From a bacterium (GTDB lineage: Bacteria > CAIWAD01), in contig JAUIFJ010000004.1 in NCBI GenBank assembly GCA_030429345.1, positions 118,916 through 182,915 of the forward strand: a stretch of DNA of 64,000 nt, in the 5' to 3' direction. A program made the translations under genes and the position numbers. Positions 62,312-64,000 of this stretch are shown here, one piece after another; position 1 is the first letter of the stretch; each line of letters starts with the position of its first letter. The notes beneath the pieces were generated by a model. The model searched no databases, was not told where the DNA came from, and saw nothing but the letters and a program-made list of their open reading frames with translations.

Positions 62312-63246
62312 GAACCCTGTTGCTGACCCTGGTCTGTGCGACATCCCTGCAGGCGGTCGAAGCGCTACAGCTCGAGCCGGTCGCGCGCATCCAGTCGGAC
62401 CGGATCGACGAGTGCTCGGGCATCGTCAAGTCCGCCTTCCGGGACGACGTCTTCTGGGTGCACAACGACAGCGGCGATGCCGCTCGCATCTATGCCATCG
62501 ACGGGGAGGGCAAGCCGATCCTGCCGGGGTGGATGGAACACGCCGGGGACTACCAGGGGATTCTCGTCGGGGACGCGGTCAACATCGATTGGGAGGACAT
62601 TGCCCGCGACGATCGCGGCAACCTGCTGATCGGCGCCTGCGGCAACAACTTCAACATGCGCCGCGACCTTGCGATCTACGTGGTCCCTGAACCCGCGCCT
62701 CGCGCGGCTTCGCAGACCCGGGTCCTTCGCAAGCTGCCCTTCCGCTATCCGGACCAGAACGAGTTCCCTCCGCTGAATCGGAACTTCGACTGCGAGGCCA
62801 TTTTCTGGGCCGACGGCCGCGTATACCTGTTGACCAAGCACCGCAGTGATACAGACACCAAGCTCTACCGCATGGAGGAGCAGGTCGAAGGGCATGTGCA
62901 GGACCTGAGCTACATCGGCCGCTATCCCATCGGCGGATCCGTGACCGGCGCGGACATCAGCCCCGACGAGCGGATGCTCGCCATACTGTGCTACAACAGC
63001 ATCCACGTCTTCGAACGCGCATTGCCGGGCGAGAACTGGCTGGAAGGGCCGGCGCGCTGGCTTCCCCTGGCCCAGGTGGAGGATCGCTGGCAGTACGAAG
63101 CCCTCTGTTTCGACGGGGAGGAGCTGCTGGTGACCAATGAGCAGCGCGATATCTTCCGTATTGGCCTGGATCAACTGCTTCCACTGGAAACCGACGAAGC
63201 GAAGGAAAAACCCGGTTCAGAGCCCACCAAAGGTGACGGAAATTGA
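62308..63246 (+). CDS. Exported protein, propeller-like, function unknown
   Basis: 312 aa with signal peptide (LLLTLVCATSLQAVEA). Segments ECSGIVKSAFRDDVFWVHNDSGDAARIYAI, IDWEDIARDDRGNLLIGACGNNFNMRRDLAIYVV and CEAIFWADGRVYLLTKHRSDTDTKLYRM look like beta-propeller blades related to esterase-like or SdiA-regulated proteins. No catalytic residues are evident. It overlaps glgX (ATGA) and ends the operon. Confidence 0.7.
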   Translation: MRTLLLTLVCATSLQAVEALQLEPVARIQSDRIDECSGIVKSAFRDDVFWVHNDSGDAARIYAIDGEGKPILPGWMEHAGDYQGILVGDAVNIDWEDIARDDRGNLLIGACGNNFNMRRDLAIYVVPEPAPRAASQTRVLRKLPFRYPDQNEFPPLNRNFDCEAIFWADGRVYLLTKHRSDTDTKLYRMEEQVEGHVQDLSYIGRYPIGGSVTGADISPDERMLAILCYNSIHVFERALPGENWLEGPARWLPLAQVEDRWQYEALCFDGEELLVTNEQRDIFRIGLDQLLPLETDEAKEKPGSEPTKGDGN

Positions 63247-63265
63247 ACGATATTCTTGCTGATTT

Positions 63266-63286
63266 CAACCAGAAGGATTCTGGTTG
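63266..63286 (+). terminator. Possible hairpin after glgX operon
   Basis: Perfect 9-bp stem CAACCAGAA/TTCTGGTTG with a GGA loop, 20 nt after the stop of the exported protein. No T-run follows directly, so termination is uncertain. Confidence 0.5.
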
Positions 63287-63391
63287 CAAGGGAATGGATA
63301 GACTAAGGTCAGAAAAATCAGTCCTGTCTGCTGATGGCACAGGCATTGCGTCGTTTTTGTCAAAAATGACCTAGTCGTCCAAGGGGGATCG

Positions 63392-63622
63392 ATGGAACAT
63401 CGCCAGGAATTGGAACTCAGCAATCCGGTCACCAAAGTGGTCCTGGAGTGGTTTGTAAAGCAGGGCTATGTGGTCCTTGGAGAAGATGAACAGGGCAAGG
63501 TCTACACGATGACGGACGAAGGTCGCGCCTTCTGCAAGCGCTTTCTCTACCATGCCCAGACCCTGCAAAGCGCGCTCAGCCTGGGCGTGAAGGTCGAGGA
63601 GTTCAAGCCTCACCTGAACTAG
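63392..63622 (+). CDS. Small 76-aa protein, winged-helix-like
   Basis: 76 aa. The pattern [42 protein letters not shown] has a helix, then a beta-hairpin with 'Y.MT.EGR.F', resembling the wing of small winged-helix proteins, but the family is not recognised. AAGGGGG precedes ATG 63392, and a good terminator follows, so it is a genuine unit. DNA binding is only a suggestion. Confidence 0.7.
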   Translation: MEHRQELELSNPVTKVVLEWFVKQGYVVLGEDEQGKVYTMTDEGRAFCKRFLYHAQTLQSALSLGVKVEEFKPHLN

Positions 63623-63646
63623 GCGATTGAACGAAACGCCGCAGAG

Positions 63647-63678
63647 CGGGATCTCCTGTCGAGGAGGTCCCGTTTTTT
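63647..63678 (+). terminator. Rho-independent terminator
   Basis: 11-bp stem CGGGATCTCCT/AGGAGGTCCCG (one G-T pair) with a GTCG loop and six T residues, 25 nt after the 76-aa gene. Confidence 0.93.
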
Positions 63679-63693
63679 GTGCCTTGCCGAATC

Positions 63694-64000
63694 GGTGCCA
63701 GGCACGGTGCCAGGCACGGTGCCACGGACGGTGCCAGGGACGGTGCCACGGACGGTGCCAGGGACGGTGCCACGGACGGTGCCAGGGACAGTGCCAGGGA
63801 CAGTGCCAGGGACAGTGCCAGGGACGGTGCCAGGGACGGTGCCATGGACAGTGCCAGGGACAGTGCCACGGACGGTGCCAGGGACGGTGCCAAGGACAAT
63901 GCCAGGGACAGTGCCAGGGACGGTGCCAGGGACAGTGCCAGGGACGGTGCCAGGGACGGTGCCAGGGACGGTGCCACGGACGGTGCCACGGACGGTGCCA
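63694..64000. repeat. 12-bp tandem repeat (minisatellite), runs off window
   Basis: 25 complete units and a partial 26th of a 12-bp unit, consensus GGTGCCAGGGAC. The first two units read GGTGCCAGGCAC, which holds the palindrome GTGCCAGGCAC; later units vary mostly at position 1 (G/A) and at positions 8 and 11 (C, A, T or G at 8). The period keeps two frames open, giving a false LAPS-repeat protein on the minus strand. It begins 15 nt after the terminator's T-run. Confidence 0.95.

Noticed and set aside
63603-63989. LAPS-repeat protein on the minus strand
   Set aside because: The 12-bp period keeps the frame open by itself; the frame continues backwards through a terminator and the end of the 76-aa gene.
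1-64000. tRNA, rRNA or riboswitch genes
   Set aside because: No cloverleaf, rRNA segment or known riboswitch core was recognised in any gap; a covariance-model search would be needed to exclude small RNAs.

Overview
This is a gene-dense, high-GC bacterial chromosome window (roughly 65% GC by eye). Strand switches are frequent, and many operons are knit together by ATGA/GTGA start-stop overlaps. A large secreted beta-helix protein (22404-24935) ends in a PNPFNPST-type, FlgD-like C-terminal domain, and Omp85-like and secreted M4-peptidase genes indicate an outer membrane. Together these point to an uncultured lineage of the FCB superphylum or a neighbouring group (Krumholzibacteria, Eisenbacteria, Latescibacteria or similar). 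That placement is inference; there is no rRNA or tRNA here to settle it.

Layout. 1-5.3 kb: surface-polysaccharide genes (partial glycosyltransferase, DegT aminotransferase, polyprenyl-phosphate sugar-1-phosphate transferase, Gfo/Idh/MocA dehydrogenase, LbH acetyltransferase), probably making and attaching a diacetamido sugar, then a RimJ/L-type GNAT. 5.3-8.3 kb: AsmA-like protein, XRE regulator, class I fructose-bisphosphate aldolase. 8.26-8.65 kb: a REPIN/MITE-like inverted-repeat element. 8.65-12.7 kb (minus): MATE transporter, NapH/CcoG-like Fe-S protein fused to TPRs, NRDE protein. 13-15.4 kb: secreted lamin-tail/phospholipase-D protein. 15.5-16.8 kb: MFS transporter. 17-22.2 kb: a fully overlapped operon MOSC - NAD(P)-binding protein - amidase - modA - modB - modC. 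22.2-24.9 kb: textbook sigma-70 promoter and the beta-helix protein, whose 5' half is clearly AT-richer. 25-28.5 kb: DUF1801 protein and secreted M4 metallopeptidase, convergent on a long hairpin terminator. 28.6-31.9 kb: Omp85-like barrel, membrane protein, rhodanese, MauE/DoxX, alpha/beta hydrolase. 32-38.4 kb: second REPIN-like element, TetR regulator and a fadE-fadA-fadN beta-oxidation operon. 38.6-43.2 kb: Cys-rich protein, glutamate dehydrogenase, histidine kinase and sigma-54 activator behind a sigma-54-type promoter. 43.2-50.5 kb: SRPBCC protein, EamA transporter, asymmetric heterodimeric ABC exporter, beta-propeller protein. 50.7-52.3 kb: a REP-associated tyrosine transposase (RAYT) followed by a 1.1-kb higher-order repeat array. 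52.3-54.8 kb: hisC, patatin-like protein, small holin-like membrane protein. 54.9-63.6 kb: glycogen phosphorylase, M18 aminopeptidase, sodium/solute symporter, glgX, a secreted protein and a 76-aa protein. 63.69 kb to the window end: a 12-bp minisatellite.

The most unusual feature is the RAYT locus. The transposase stop codon lies inside the GTAG tetranucleotide of a REP hairpin. Behind it, nine copies of a shared 17-bp header, each leading a different hairpin, are arranged in 363-364-bp higher-order units bounded by oppositely oriented REP hairpins. Two other REPIN-like elements, a minisatellite, and an apparent genome-wide excess of the words GTATAC and GTATCAC/GTGATAC make this window rich in DNA-level structure beyond its coding content.
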